The notes beneath the pieces are model-generated. The model was not told the origin of the DNA, made no database searches, and saw only the letters and a program-made list of their open reading frames with translations. DNA of 51,739 nt from Diplocarpon mali (taxonomy: Eukaryota > Ascomycota > Leotiomycetes > Helotiales > Drepanopezizaceae), in contig JAENRP010000286.1 of the NCBI GenBank assembly GCA_024741835.1, positions 1 through 51,739 of the forward strand. The letters run 5' to 3'. The position numbers and the translations under genes are program-made. This document shows positions 33,342 to 44,625 of the stretch, in pieces (positions within the stretch are counted from its first letter, which is position 1; each line of letters opens with the position of its first letter).

Positions 33342-35285
33342 GAAAAATAATAAAATTACTAATAATATTTCTATTTATATACTTTAAATTAATAACTTAG
33401 AAAATCTTTTATTTATTTTTAAAAAGGAAAATTCGAACTATTTTATAAGATTTAATAAAAAAGGAAAGAAGTAAAGAAGTATAGTACTAGCTAATATTCG
33501 AATTATATATAAAAGCAAGGCCGATAAAGTACAACTAATAGATTAAGGAATCTCTAATAGCTTAAAGCTTAGAAGATTGGACAATTAGTTTGAATAAGAT
33601 AAGAAGCTTTAACCTCTAAAGCTAGGTGGCAAATTCGATAAGTTTATTATAGGCAGATTTTCTAATACACTTATTAGATATCGGCTAATAAAAGAATATT
33701 TTAATATATTGAAAATTGGAGATAACTTAATAGAATAAGAACGAGAACTACTTTATAAAACCTTGATAAATCGAAAGGACGCTTTAGCTTTTGACTAGAC
33801 GGAACTTAGCCAGATTCGAAAAGAGGTTACGCCTTATATTAAGATTAAGATAATACCCTACGAAGCTTAGTAAGAGAAAACATTCGAGGTCCTTAAAGCT
33901 CTTTAAGAAAAGGTAATCGAAATATTAAAGGATAAGCTAAAGCAAGGAGTTCTCAAGTTCTATAATAGCCTTTATAAAAATAAATAGTTCCTAGTTGCTA
34001 AGAAAGAGAAGGGAACTTATAGACTAATAATAGTAGTAATAGAGATAAACCGAGTAACTATTAAGGACGCTAACGTTCCTCCGAATATAGATGAGTTCTT
34101 AAATGAATTCGCAGGATTAACCTATAGCTCTTTTATTAACTTCTTCTTTAGATATAACTAATTCATTCTTAATATTAAATCAAAAGATATAATAGCAATT
34201 CAAACCCCTCTTAAGCTACTTCAAATAATAAGATTACCTTAAGAGGCTATAAATTCGATCGCTTAATTTGTTTAAGTAATTTATAAGATACTAATAGATT
34301 ATATACCTAATATTGCGCTCCTTTATATAAATAATATAAGAGTAAAAGGATTAAGATCATTCTATAACTATAAAGAAGTTCTTCTTAGCATATAATGATT
34401 TATAATAGAATATATTTAAAACTTAGATTAAGTGCTTATACAATTCGAAAGGGTAGGAGCAATAGTTAGTCTGAAGTTATAATACTATCTTTTATCGATG
34501 GAAATTATTAGTTTTATTACTAATTCCAATAGCCGAAGTCCTTAAAGGGCTAAAGTACTTAAAATCGATAAATAGAAGAGGTATAATAATATAGTAGAAA
34601 CTCGCGCGTTTATTAGCATTATAGTATACTATCGCATTTAGATTAAGGATTTCGCTAAAAAGGCAGCGCTTATTTATGCCTTATTTTAGAAAGGGGCTAA
34701 GTTTCAGTAGGAGGAACCTTAAATAGAGGCTATAAAACAACTGAAGCAAGCGTTGCTTAAAGTGCTATATTTGATTAAAATAGACTATAGAGCTAACGCT
34801 AGGCCAATTATACTAATAATTGACGCAGGCTTAATTAAATAGGGTACTATCCTTTAATAAGCTAATAGCTAATAGAAAAGACATTTAGCTTACTTTAAAA
34901 GTAGTCTTTAAAATCCAATAGAGATAAAGTATAATATTATTAAATAGGAATATAAAAGAGCCTTAAAAGCAATAAAAAAGATAAGAAGCGACCTTTATAG
35001 CACTTACTTTATCCTTGAAACTAATGCTAAAGTGCTAGTAGAATAATTAAATAGAGTTATAAGCGACCTACCTAGAGCTTTGCTAATGAAATGGATTGCT
35101 TAGATAAGACTAATAGACTTTGAAGTCAAATATATTTTAAGAATGAAAAATACTACTACAGACGGCCTTTTAAGAAGAACTTGCCCTTACCCCTCTAATT
35201 TGATTAAAGAAGATAAAATAGATATTAATAAGTGGGTAGAGAATAAAGTTAGTTATCTATTAATATATTGCCTTAAAGGGACTCG

Positions 35286-35308
35286 ACTCCTAAGCCTAGC
35301 CTACAAGT
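35286..35308 (+). repeat. 23-bp palindrome, gypsy B, RNase H-integrase junction
   Basis: Lies in an open 90-codon frame but in a different phase from the rest, reading LLSLAYKL. Confidence 0.75.
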
Positions 35309-36720
35309 TAAATAAGAGAATTTTATTACTTAATTACTTAAGTGACTTTAAAGAAATTGCGAAATTTTTAATCACGCTTAGACGACTAAAGATAGTTGCT
35401 CTTAAGGATTTTTAGAAATTCAAAGTTAAAGCTTTGATTTATCTAATATAAGGAAGACGATTATTTAAAAGGAGTAATAACTTATTCCTTATATAACTCT
35501 ACTTAGATGATAAAAAACTAAAGGCTAAGGCTATTTAGGATATTTATAAGGAAACTGGCTATTAAGGAGCTGAGTCCACCTACTACTAACTCTTAAGGAA
35601 ATTCTTTTAAAAGGGTTCTTTTAAGGACTGTAAAGCCTTTATAAAAAGTTGCGTCCCCTATTAGAAATGAAAACCTAGTTATAAAGAGAATCCTCTATTC
35701 CTAACCTAGCCATTAGGCCTTTTTTATAAAGTCAGTTTTAATATTATATAAGTACTAATAATTGAAAATAGGATTATATATTTTATTCTAACAAAGGAAG
35801 ACCTATTAGAATAGCCTAAAGGACGACTATTAAGATCTGCTAACTCTGAATCTATTGCAAAGTTCCTTTAGGAAGATATAGTCTATTGCTATAGACTTTT
35901 TAGCAGACTAACTATTGATAGAGGCCTTAAAAATAAAGGAGTAGTTAAAGCTTTTTTGCGAAAATATAATATTAAATAGGTTCAAATCTTAGCGTATAAC
36001 TCAAAAGCTAATAGAGTAGTAAAGTAAGGATATCGCGACATTCTTAATAGGCTATCTAAAGTTACTTATAAAGGATTTAAGAATTAGATAAAACACTTTT
36101 ATAAAATACTCTTTGCTTATCGAATGATAATCTATAAACCAACTGGAGTTATACTATTTTTCCTTATCTATAGTAGAGAGGCATAGCTCCTTCTTAAATC
36201 CTAATAGCCTATTTAGAGATTATTCGACTATAGTCAAATTTAAAACTGTTCCAATTTGCTTATAATAAGATACTAATAACTTAAGCTCTAAGATATGAAT
36301 ATAAAGGAAATCATTCTATAAAAGAAACAATATTAGGAAAAAGCTAAAGAAGTATAAACTGCTTTTAAAGTACTTAAAACGCACCCTATTCGAAAAGATA
36401 ATCTCGTCTTAATCTATAATATTATAAGAAGTATTAATATATTAGCAGATACTAAACTTAACTATCAATAGCTTAGTCTATTTAAAGTTAAGTCTGAGTA
36501 GAAAGAAAAGGGATACTATTCTCTTTAAGAACTTAATAGTATTAATATTAAAGGAACCTTTGCAGCTAACCGACTAAAGCGCTTTTATCAATGCGATTAG
36601 ACCTTATTCCCCTTAGAAGACGAATCAGAAATTGATATAACCTCTAAATCTTCTATAGGAATCGATAGCAATATAAGCAATTTTGAACCCTTGGATAAAG
36701 ATTAAGATTTTTCCAACTTG

Positions 36721-36743
36721 ACCTATAAGCCAGTCCTGCAAGT
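36721..36743 (+). repeat. 23-bp palindrome, gypsy B pol C-terminus
   Basis: Read as TYKPVLQV; the first arm has ACCT for ACTT. Confidence 0.7.
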
Positions 36744-36860
36744 GAAGAATATTAAAATACTTAACTAATTGCAACCTTAAGTTATTATTTTTAAAATATC
36801 CGAAGAATGCAAATAGGAATATTAAACGATTTCCTAGCCTATCAATTGTCTTATCTTCCT

Positions 36861-37135
36861 TTAATCCTTATTTTTACATTTTTAGCAAGGTCGCCTCCTT
36901 TATTATTTAAGATATAGATCTTTTAAGATCACTTTAAATTCTTGCCTACTTTAACTTATTTTATATTCTTAATATTAGCCTTTAATTATAGCATTCCTAT
37001 TACTTTCCTTAAATAATAAATAAAAAGTCTAATTTCCTTAATATATATAGCAAACCTATTGCAGCTTATATACCCTTTTAATTCTTATACCCTATTAAAC
37101 TTTCTTATTTATACTTCCTATCTTTTATAAGTAAT
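36861..37135 (+). other. Non-coding gap between gypsy B pol and gene P1
   Basis: T/A-rich and pyrimidine-rich sequence with TATA-like runs (AAATAATAAATAAAAAG near 37012, TATATATAGC near 37042). No LTR end and no purine tract are seen here, although the 3' LTR of gypsy B would be expected. It may hold the P1 promoter. Confidence 0.35.
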
Positions 37136-37981
37136 ATGCCTTTAAAGAACTTATAAATGGTTTTATCTATTATAATAAGGGATAAATAAGCACTAGTTAT
37201 AAACTTCTCTTAGGATAGCAAAGCTATTATATTATTAGAGAACTTCAAATCGACCTATATAGCCTTAGGAGATATAGAGTAATAAAAACTCCTTTTAGCT
37301 TATACGAATGCTATTAATAACCTTTTAACCTAAGTGGCCCTTGGAATTCTCCAATTTAACAACTTCCTAACTAAAGAATTAAGACTAAAGGGAATCTCTA
37401 AAGAGGAATTCTTAGCTAACGCAGATTAATATATAACCTTGGCTAATACTTTTAGAATAGACTAAGATAAAAGGGAAGAATCTATTTAACGATTGGATAA
37501 TTTAGCTATTAATAAGAGAGGACTCCTATTTTATTCGCACTTCTTGATAAATATTGATTCTAATAATAGAAGGCGAGTATTATTAAAAATTCTTAAGGAA
37601 AACACTCCTATAGCCAGAGCTATATAGATTCTTAATTTCTTTATTATTTAAAAAGGAGTAGTAAAATTCTAAGGCAACCGAATTCGCAGTCGCAGATTTA
37701 TAAGCTTATTTAATATAGTACTTATAGCAGCTGATAAGGCTATAAAAAGATCAAATTAAGCTGCAGATATTACCTTACTTAATAGTACTATTATTAATAT
37801 GCTAAGGCTCTGCGCTTCTGCTTATAGTTTGCTTATTTTAAAAGAGAACTGGACTCTTATGCTAAGGTTTAAATAAGATTTCTTTAATAATAAAGAAGGG
37901 AATTGGTTATTTATAGTTAAGCCTGCCTTAAAATTCGCTTCTTAATCTAAAGATATAATAAGTGCTAAACTATATGATTTG

Positions 37982-38004
37982 ACTCGCGGTCTTGGATTAG
38001 GAGT
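37982..38004 (+). repeat. 23-bp palindrome in P1
   Basis: Read in frame as LTRGLGLGVK, the standard phase. Confidence 0.85.
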
Positions 38005-39367
38005 TAAAAATGAGAATTTTAGAACTAGACCTAACCTGCCTCTTATTAAAATGATTCTAGAAACCGTTATTAAATAAACTACCTAAACGCTTAGCGCAGC
38101 CTTTTTAGAATTTTTAAAATCTTTAAAGGACTTTCCTTTAGTTAAACGACCTATTTTAGCTTGACCTTTAAAAAGGATAGATCATTTGATAGCTACCTTA
38201 GCTAATTTGCAATTTAAAACCAAAGGATTGCGCGCTTGCTTAGACTCCTTCTTTAATAACTTGAAAGAGCTAGTTCTTGACTTCTTTATATCTATATGCA
38301 ACTGTTTTAGAAATAATAATATAAGAGAAGACCCTATTCCTATTGCTCTAAAGATGATTAAGAGAGCTATTAGATAGATTTAATAGCTTATCCTAGACGA
38401 GTTCGCCCTTATAGATATTATTTAATTCTTTAATAATTATAGAAGTTAAGAACTTAGTCTCTTAAATGCTAAGTAAGACTATTTTATCTTATAAGAAAGA
38501 GAACGCAAAGAGGAATCTATTGATTAGGACATTTGTGATTATAGCAATATGCCTCAATCGGTCATTCTTAACCTTAAGCTTAGAGAATAATATAATATTT
38601 AAGTATCCTTTATAATAAAGACTCGCTTTCGACAGTATCTTCCTAGCGTAGAAATCGAAGGGAGAAGACTTTGCGACCTTTATATTCGCTCTCTTTCGGT
38701 TTACTATAGTCTTAATTATAAAGGATTTGATATTAATAAAACTATTAAATACCTCGAACTTCTCTATATAGTAGAAGATATCGATCTTTTTTTAATTTAC
38801 CTTAATAATTAGTTCTTTATCTCTTTAAAGATACGCAAATCCAACCTATTAATAATAGAGGCATCTTTAAGTGCTATAAAATTTAGGGCTAATCCTAAAG
38901 CCTTAAAGGCGTTAAAGCCGATTAAATGGAACAATTCTTTCTTTTCAATATTATTAAGCAATAAATAGCAAGAGGAAATAGAAGAAGAAGGGTCAATTGT
39001 GATACTTAAACCCTTTGGATACCGCTTCTTAACTGACAATTTTACTACTGATAATAGTACTTTTATAGGTATATTCCTCTTTATTATAAGATAAGAAGTA
39101 GAGATATACCTTTATCACTTCTGCCCTATGGATAACGCGACCTTTATACCTTCTTATTTTCTTTATAATATAATATTCAGTCTTACTTAATAAGTCCTTC
39201 GGATGTATTATAGACTCTACCTCTTAGCTATAATAGCAAAAAGTAGAAAAGCCTATTAGCTTATAGCCTACCTTGAACCTTCCTAATTAATTGGCCTTAG
39301 TCTTTATAATCAAGTTGTTTTAATAAAGAAGGATGCAAGTGCTACTAATAAAGAAATTCCGATTTTC

Positions 39368-39390
39368 ACTCGCGGTCCTAGCTCGCAAGT
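39368..39390 (+). repeat. 23-bp palindrome in P1
   Basis: Read in frame as FTRGPSSQVN. Confidence 0.8.
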
Positions 39391-40252
39391 TAATTTTATT
39401 AAAAAGCAAGTCTTAGATTATCAGATCCTATTAATTAGATAAGGGCTATCTTTTAAAAGCCTTAATAAGTAGGTCAGCTCTTAATTGAATATAAAACTCA
39501 CTCTATTTATAAAGAAGATAAGTCGATAGACTTCTTAGGCACTTAGTTCAAAATCTTAGCTAGCTTATATAATTGTAAAAATGAAGTAAAAAGAGATCTT
39601 ACGACCTATTACTAATAATAGTAACCCTATTATAGTAATAACGAAATAAGGGCACCTTTTTAAAATGCGCTTAGATAAACTTTATAAAATTGGTAGCTTT
39701 ATAGCCTTTTATAATAACTATATAGCTATTTGTAATAAGAATACCTTAGAAAATAAGACTCGAATCTCTAATCTTATCTTTTTAATCTCTACTTTAAAGT
39801 AACCTCTAGTGCTTCGATAGATTAATATAAGTAGAACTACTGCACCTTTTAAGGCAGCTTTTCATCTTAAGAACTGCAGCAGCCTCTTTAAAGCCATTAT
39901 TAGTCGATGCTCTTAGATAGATCCTTCTATTATAACTAAAGTATAGGAGTTGTTCCTTCTTAATAAGGACAAATAGAAAACCCACCTTATAGAATATAAT
40001 TAAAAACTCTTTAACGCCCTTATTAAGGCCTAGACAAATGTTATAAATACTAAGTCGCTTCTTTATAGACTTAAGTCTTAGGAATAATGCAATAAAGTAA
40101 ATGCTATCTAAGAGCCTAATGCACTAATTGATAAAGGCATTATTATAAGAAAATTTAAAAAAGAGATAAACTGAGACGCTAGTATAATATCAGACCCTAA
40201 TTTAGGAACTAATCCCCTATTTTTACCCTTAAGTTTAAAAATGCTAAGACTG

Positions 40253-40275
40253 ACTCGCGAGCCTAGCCTGCGAGT
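40253..40275 (+). repeat. 23-bp palindrome in P1, C-terminal region
   Basis: Read in frame as LTREPSLRVR. Confidence 0.85.
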
Positions 40276-40490
40276 AAGGTTGGACTCAGCTGGCTTAAGC
40301 CTATAAGATGGTTCGAATAAACCTCGGTCATTTAAATTAAAGAAAACGCCAAAAGGTAAGAACTAACGCAAGAGAAGAAGACTCTAAAGTGATAATAGAA
40401 CTGACAATTGAGTCGAGCAATCTAGAGAATCTAGCCTATTACCTTTAGAGAAGACTATTTAAAGAACTTACAAATTCGAGTTAAATCTTT

Positions 40491-41001
40491 TTAAGATTAT
40501 CTACTTCCTATATACTAGTACCTCTTTATTCTCTATTTATTATTTTATTCTATATATATTCTTTATACTACTTTATTCTTTATATAATCTATCCCTTGAT
40601 TATTTCCTTTATATGCAATTTTCTAATGCTTACCTTTGAAATATCATTTTTACCTTTAAAGAATTATCATTTACCAATTATAAGTCCTTATATGCGTTAT
40701 ACCTTACTTTTATTCCTACTTCTAGCCTCTTTATACCTACTTTTCCTTTATGCACTAGTGCGACTCTAAACTCTATAAATAAGCCTCTCTTTATATTACG
40801 ATTTTACTTTTTTTTACTTCTCTTTTCAACCCTACCAGACTTATAATATTAGTACTACTACTATTGTCTTTCTATTATCAATCTTTTCAAGTATAAGCCT
40901 ACTATATTATTAATCTTTCTTAAATAATTATCTCTTTATTTAAAGCTACCTCCCTTACTAAATAATTCATTATAGCACTACTAACTATAAGTAAAAAGGC
41001 C
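40491..41001 (+). other. P1-P2 intergenic region, pyrimidine-rich
   Basis: Coding-strand C+T is high and no frame is supported. A TATAAATA box at 40774-40781 is followed by CT-rich tracts (TTTTACTTTTTTTTACTTC near 40803). That is the usual make-up of filamentous fungal promoters. It suggests that P2 had its own promoter and was not read as part of a retroelement polyprotein. Confidence 0.4.
40774..40781 (+). promoter_or_regulatory. Possible TATA box for P2
   Basis: TATAAATA, about 220 bases before the inferred P2 start and followed by CT-rich sequence. Since the region is RIP-affected and AT-rich, a chance match is possible. Confidence 0.3.
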
Positions 41002-41314
41002 ATACTTAAGAAGAATATATCGGTTATTACCTTAGGCAGCAAGTCCTTAAGCACTATTAATAATAAACTAATATTAAAAGGAGGGTTCTTATAAGATGGC
41101 AAATCACTAAGATCATTAGAAGATATAGTAAGCACCTATAGAACGTTAGGTAAGACCGAATAGTAGGTATTCCTAAATTCATCTATTAAGGTACTTAACT
41201 ATAGAATTTCTACTATTAAGGAAGGATTCTTAGGTTTTAATAATTTCTTAAATAAGGAACTCTAAAGCAAAGGTATTAATTATGAAAAGTTTTTATAAGA
41301 GTATTAAGGGTATA
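41002..41314 (+). pseudogene. P2, 5' part (before the Gypsy-A2 insertion)
   Basis: The frame aligns with P1 from its start. ATA at 41002 sits where P1 has ATG and is followed by CTT AAG AAG. GGFL-DGKSLRSLED (about 41087) matches P1 INFS-DSKAIILLEN. FNNFLNKEL-SKGI (about 41236) matches P1 FNNFLTKELRLKGI. Gaps mark TAA codons that would be Gln. The frame runs into the A2 target site gtata (41310-41314) and resumes at 48495. An open minus-strand frame at 40920-41135 is a shadow. Start codon inferred by homology only. Confidence 0.65.
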
Positions 41315-41569
41315 TATTACGGCCGCATTACGTATACGGTTATGTCACGTATTGGTCAGGTGCACAAAGTCAGGTGCCCGCTAAGGTAGTAAGGTGGCTA
41401 GATCACGTGCACGCTAGTAAAGCACCTATACTTATTCTAAAGGAGCTCTACTAAAGATTCTCTTTTCTTTTTCATCTTTTCTTCTTAATTATATAGCATA
41501 CCTCTTAAGGTAATATAGTTAGCGTTATTCGATTCTCGCCTTCTATACGCTCGAGAGTAAGTTATAATA
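41315..41569 (+). repeat. 5' LTR of Gypsy-A2
   Basis: Starts TATTACGGCCGCATTACG (ancestral TGTTACGG) and ends GTTATAATA. Holds a TCACGTGCACGC E-box-like motif near 41405. Confidence 0.9.
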
Positions 41570-41835
41570 TAAGAAAAGATTAACTCAACCTCTGCTAAGA
41601 AGCTTAATATCTACCCCCTTTAGAATCGTTACTTCGAACTGCCTTAAGCAACTCGATCTCTTAATCTTAATACTTTTATTATAAACTGCCTTAAGCAACT
41701 TATATATAGCGCCTAGATCTTACTAATCTAGTTTTCAAAGAAAGCTAAGCAATAACCTTCAAATACAAGATTAGCTCGTTTTCTCGACTAATCCATTCTA
41801 TTTTACAAACGGAAATTCACCTTTAATTTCAATTT

Positions 41836-41858
41836 AAAAAAAAAAAAAAAAAAAAAAA
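41836..41858 (+). repeat. Poly(A) run in the Gypsy-A2 leader
   Basis: 23 A residues. In A1 the same place (about 10555-10565) has a run of only about 10, so the tract is length-variable. It is followed in both copies by a GC-rich block and a short stem (CTGCT and AGCAG). Confidence 0.7.
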
Positions 41859-42539
41859 TCATTCACTATGCCCTCGCTTCGCTAGCGTAGGCTGCTACCT
41901 AAAGCAGTATAATAACTTTTCTCTTCTTAACTCTCTCCCTCCTTTACAAATACTCTATACTACTCTTTTTTATTAATAATATACTCGTCGACAACTCTCT
42001 TTATACTCTTTAATACTCCCCCTTTTCTACAAAAGCCTCGAATATAACTCGACTCCTTAAAGACCCCTCCTTGCGAATAAGTCGTCGACCTTCTCTATAC
42101 TCCCTATCGACCTATACTCGTCGACAACTCTCCTTATACTCTTCGAAGCCCCCTACTCCTTCCTTTGAAATACTTAGGTACGAAACTAAGAGACCTATAC
42201 CTATATATATATATAGAGACTTAGTCAGCCTTAATAGGTTATACTATACTATTAGAGACTAGGTTAACTTTAATAGAGTGATAAGCTTTAGATCCCCGGA
42301 CCCTACTTCCCTAGATTTGCACTATACCCTTAGGCAACCTTATTACAACTCCTAATTAGTAAAGAGAAGTGATCTTAAAGTAAAACCTTCTTTCTTAAGA
42401 TTTGTAAACCTATAATACCTTAATACATATTTTACTAGAAGGCTTTAAGAACGTATATAGCTCTGCCTATACTAATCTTCCCCCTTTTAAATAGGTTACT
42501 ATTTAGCATTAGGTCCCTTTAAACTAAACTAGATAATAT

Positions 42540-44060
42540 AAAAAGAGTTAGTACTTATAACCTCTAATCTTATACCACTTAAAAGAAGTGAAAGGTTAAC
42601 CGCACCTCTACTACCAGGCCTTACTGCTACTAGTTCCAGTTCTATAGGCCTTACTGCCAACCCTAGTCCTAGAGATATTCCCCTTCCTAAGCCTACTTAA
42701 GAAGAAACCTCCTTTAGTACCGATTTTACTCCTAAGCCTAGACTGCAAGTAGATTCTTAAAATACTCCCCTTTTATCAATTGAAGTTAAGGAAGAACCGA
42801 TATCTACCTTTACTATATTAGCCCCTCTCTTCTTAGCTGCTTAGCAGGCTAAAATCGCAAACCTTATTAGCGCTACTATAGCCGCCGCTCTTTAAAATAA
42901 TGCTATCGCCCCTTCTTCCTTAAGTGCTAGCCCTTAGAATACTCAGTCCCTTACCGCCAACTTGCTACCTCCCTTAGACTACTACCTCTTAATCATCAGA
43001 CCTTTAGTCTTAGCCGTCGACCTTTATCGAATTAAGTACCCTTAAACCCATTTCAGCAACTACTAAGGCGAAATTACCTATAATACTTAAAAGATGGCTA
43101 TAAAGGTATTTATTTAAGAGTACTTAAGTAACTTCACTTTAAAAGAGGACTAGATCACTGCCTACTTTAAATGTATAATAGGTAAAGCTTAAAACCTGAT
43201 CTTATAATATATAAATCCTATCTTTATTAATAAGTTTATATGTGCTACTAATGTCTTTAAAGTCTTAGATTAGAGGTTCTTTAATTATAATTACATTTAA
43301 TCCGCTAAGCTTAAATATAGTAGGCTAACTATAGGTTTATTATTATATAATAAGTTCCGATCCAAGTTCGTTACCCTTACTATAGCTAGAAAGATCGATC
43401 AATCTTATTAGTTTAATAACGTTTATAAAAAGGTCTCCCTAGCTTTAAAGAACAACCTTCGAGTAGAGAAGTATAAAATAAATAATAATTATACTACTTT
43501 AAATGAGTTCTTAGCTATTATAGACCGCAAGGCCTATAATATCAAGTAAGAAGAGGCCTATAACGTTTGATAAGTCGCCCTTGCTATCGCGTTCTCTCCC
43601 TTAAAGGACCGCGTTCCTAGCATATTAAAAAGGGAGTTATAGAGACTTATTACTATAGCTACCTTCCTAGCTCCTTATACTTATTCCCCCTTGCTAGCAA
43701 CTTATTAAGAAAGGTCTGCTAGCTTAAAGCCGTCATCTGGTCTCTACTATAATTGCAAAGCCCTTAGTTACTATACAATAGACTGCCTAAAGTTAAAAAA
43801 GCAAAGCGAGTTTATAATAGCTAAAGTTAAGATAGAAAACGACCTACTATTAGGAAACTGCTAAGCTATAGCAAAGACTCCTATTATAGTATAGGTTATA
43901 ATTTATAAAAAGACTTAGATTTTAATTCCCGCCTATTAATAGGCGGCCGCCAGTTCTTAGTTCCTATAGAACTAGCTTAAAATGGATCATTTATTAAAAC
44001 AGTTGCCTATATTAATAGTAGAGCTAATATTTTTAGTATTATTAAGACGTCTCTAGCATA
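42540..44060 (+). pseudogene. Gypsy-A2 gag
   Basis: A plus-strand frame is readable from about 42540. It has a Pro/Ser/Thr-rich head (ANPSPRDIPLPKPT), a palindrome at 42728 read as FTPKPRLQV, then a capsid-like part (FSNYQGEITYNTQKMAIKVF, two of these Q/N codons now TAA) at about 43060, and AEYFK-type helices. At about 43740 it reads YYNCKALSYYTIDC, which fits a CCHC knuckle whose first Cys and His have become Tyr. C to T changes give exactly these Tyr codons (TGC to TAC, CAC to TAC). Start codon unknown; stops are TAA/TAG. Confidence 0.65.
42728..42750 (+). repeat. 23-bp palindrome, Gypsy-A2 gag
   Basis: Read in frame as TPKPRLQV within the Pro-rich gag head. Confidence 0.8.
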
Positions 44061-44486
44061 CTAGCTCTCTTAAAGACTTAAAGTGAAGTTTATTAAACTG
44101 CCTAAACCGATTACTCCTATTGGCTATAATAGCCTTAAGGGAGAAACCATTCAATTCGCCGTCTTACTTACCCTTATAATCGATAGGCGACGAATAAACT
44201 TCCCTTTCCTAATTATAAGCTTAAGAGCAACTAACATTTTAATTAATAGGAAGTTCCTAAAGTACTATAACCTTAAACAGTCCTATAGAAGGGGAAAAAA
44301 CAGCATCTCCTAGCTTAAGGATATGCCTATCGTCCCTTACTTTAATTAACGCGTACTAATCGATCTCTTATAGCTAATAAAACCCCTAATAGCCTAGTAA
44401 GATGTCGATCGTTAAGCTGCTATAATAGACGCTAAGGATAAAGACCTTAGAATGGCCTGAGCCTAGCTCTTAGTGCTAGCAAGCAC

Positions 44487-44625
44487 TAACGCCCCGAATT
44501 CCACTCCTGGTCCTGGCCTGCGAGTAAAATCTGCGAACTCGAATTCTACTCCTGGTCCCGGCCTATGAGTGAAATCTGCGAACTCGAATTCCACTCCCAG
44601 TCCTAGCCCGCGAGTAAAACCTACT
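44487..44625 (+). repeat. Three tandem 45-bp (15-codon) repeats, each with a 23-bp palindrome
   Basis: Palindrome cores lie at 44503-44525, 44548-44570 and 44593-44615, exactly 45 bp apart. Each unit reads SANSNSTPGPGLRVK or close to it, in frame with the protease-RT linker. A1 has only two units at the homologous place (7805-7872), so copy number varies between elements. Confidence 0.88.

Larger units (their letters stand above)
21738..36860 (+). mobile_element. Ty3/gypsy-like element, family B, copy 2 (interrupted by Copia-2); 3' LTR not found
   Basis: The 5' terminus TATAGAGACC (21738) lies inside the Copia-D LTR, after a possible target site aatat (21733-21737). The plus strand then carries leader, gag with a Cys-rich segment, a linker, aspartic protease, RT, RNase H and integrase, ending near 36860. 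Copia-2 splits it at 25022-32593, between the linker and protease. No second TGTAGAGACC-type LTR was found between 36860 and the window end. The element is therefore either truncated or continues through P1 and P2 past the window. Confidence 0.8.
33121..36860 (+). pseudogene. gypsy B copy 2 pol: RT, RNase H, integrase
   Basis: RT about 33770-34560: it reads YKNKQFLVAKKEKGTYRLII, then DANVPPNIDEFLNEFAGLTY, then the catalytic region LLYINNIRVKG, where YINN (34324-34335) replaces the expected acidic pair. RNase H about 34640-35130: LIKIDYRANARPIILIIDAG, then KQEYKRALKAIKKIRSDL. Integrase about 35400-36240: an H/C zinc-binding part ending CKAFIKSCVPYQK, then TIDRGLKNKGVVKAFL, then YNSKANRVVKQGYRDILNRL. 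A 'DNLVLIYN' segment at about 36400 is the GPY/F-like end. Open for 90 codons at 35143-35415. Palindromes lie at 33157, 33319, 35286 and 36721. No chromodomain was seen. Stops are TAA/TAG. Confidence 0.75.
37136..40490 (+). pseudogene. P1: about 1100-codon unknown protein, RIP-degraded
   Basis: From ATG at 37136 a single frame runs for about 3350 bases without a frameshift. It is broken by more than fifty stops that are almost all TAA/TAG and only about three TGA. The longest stop-free run is 38186-38377. I recognise no domain, and I see no zinc knuckle and no signal peptide. Landmarks: FNNFLTKELRLKGI at about 37355, SFFNNLKELVLDFFI at about 38250, DEFALIDIIQFFNNYRS at about 38397 (Q from TAA), VLRMYYRLYL at about 39196, and a basic tail KLKKTPKGKN then RKRRRL near 40350-40380. 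Three 23-bp palindromes are read in frame (37982, 39368, 40253). It is paralogous to P2 in the same order throughout. The stop is uncertain, since the open pattern fades near 40490. It could be an accessory gene of gypsy B or a host repeat family. Confidence 0.7.

Noticed and set aside
38809..39039. 76-codon minus-strand open frame
   Set aside because: Shadow of P1. RIP creates stops on the sense strand and leaves the antisense open by chance.
42071..42262. 63-codon plus-strand open frame in the Gypsy-A2 leader
   Set aside because: It precedes gag in the untranslated leader and no protein features are seen.
44487..44625. Regular repeats that could suggest a CRISPR array
   Set aside because: The units are in-frame 45-bp tandem duplications inside a pol gene of a eukaryotic element, with no variable spacers.
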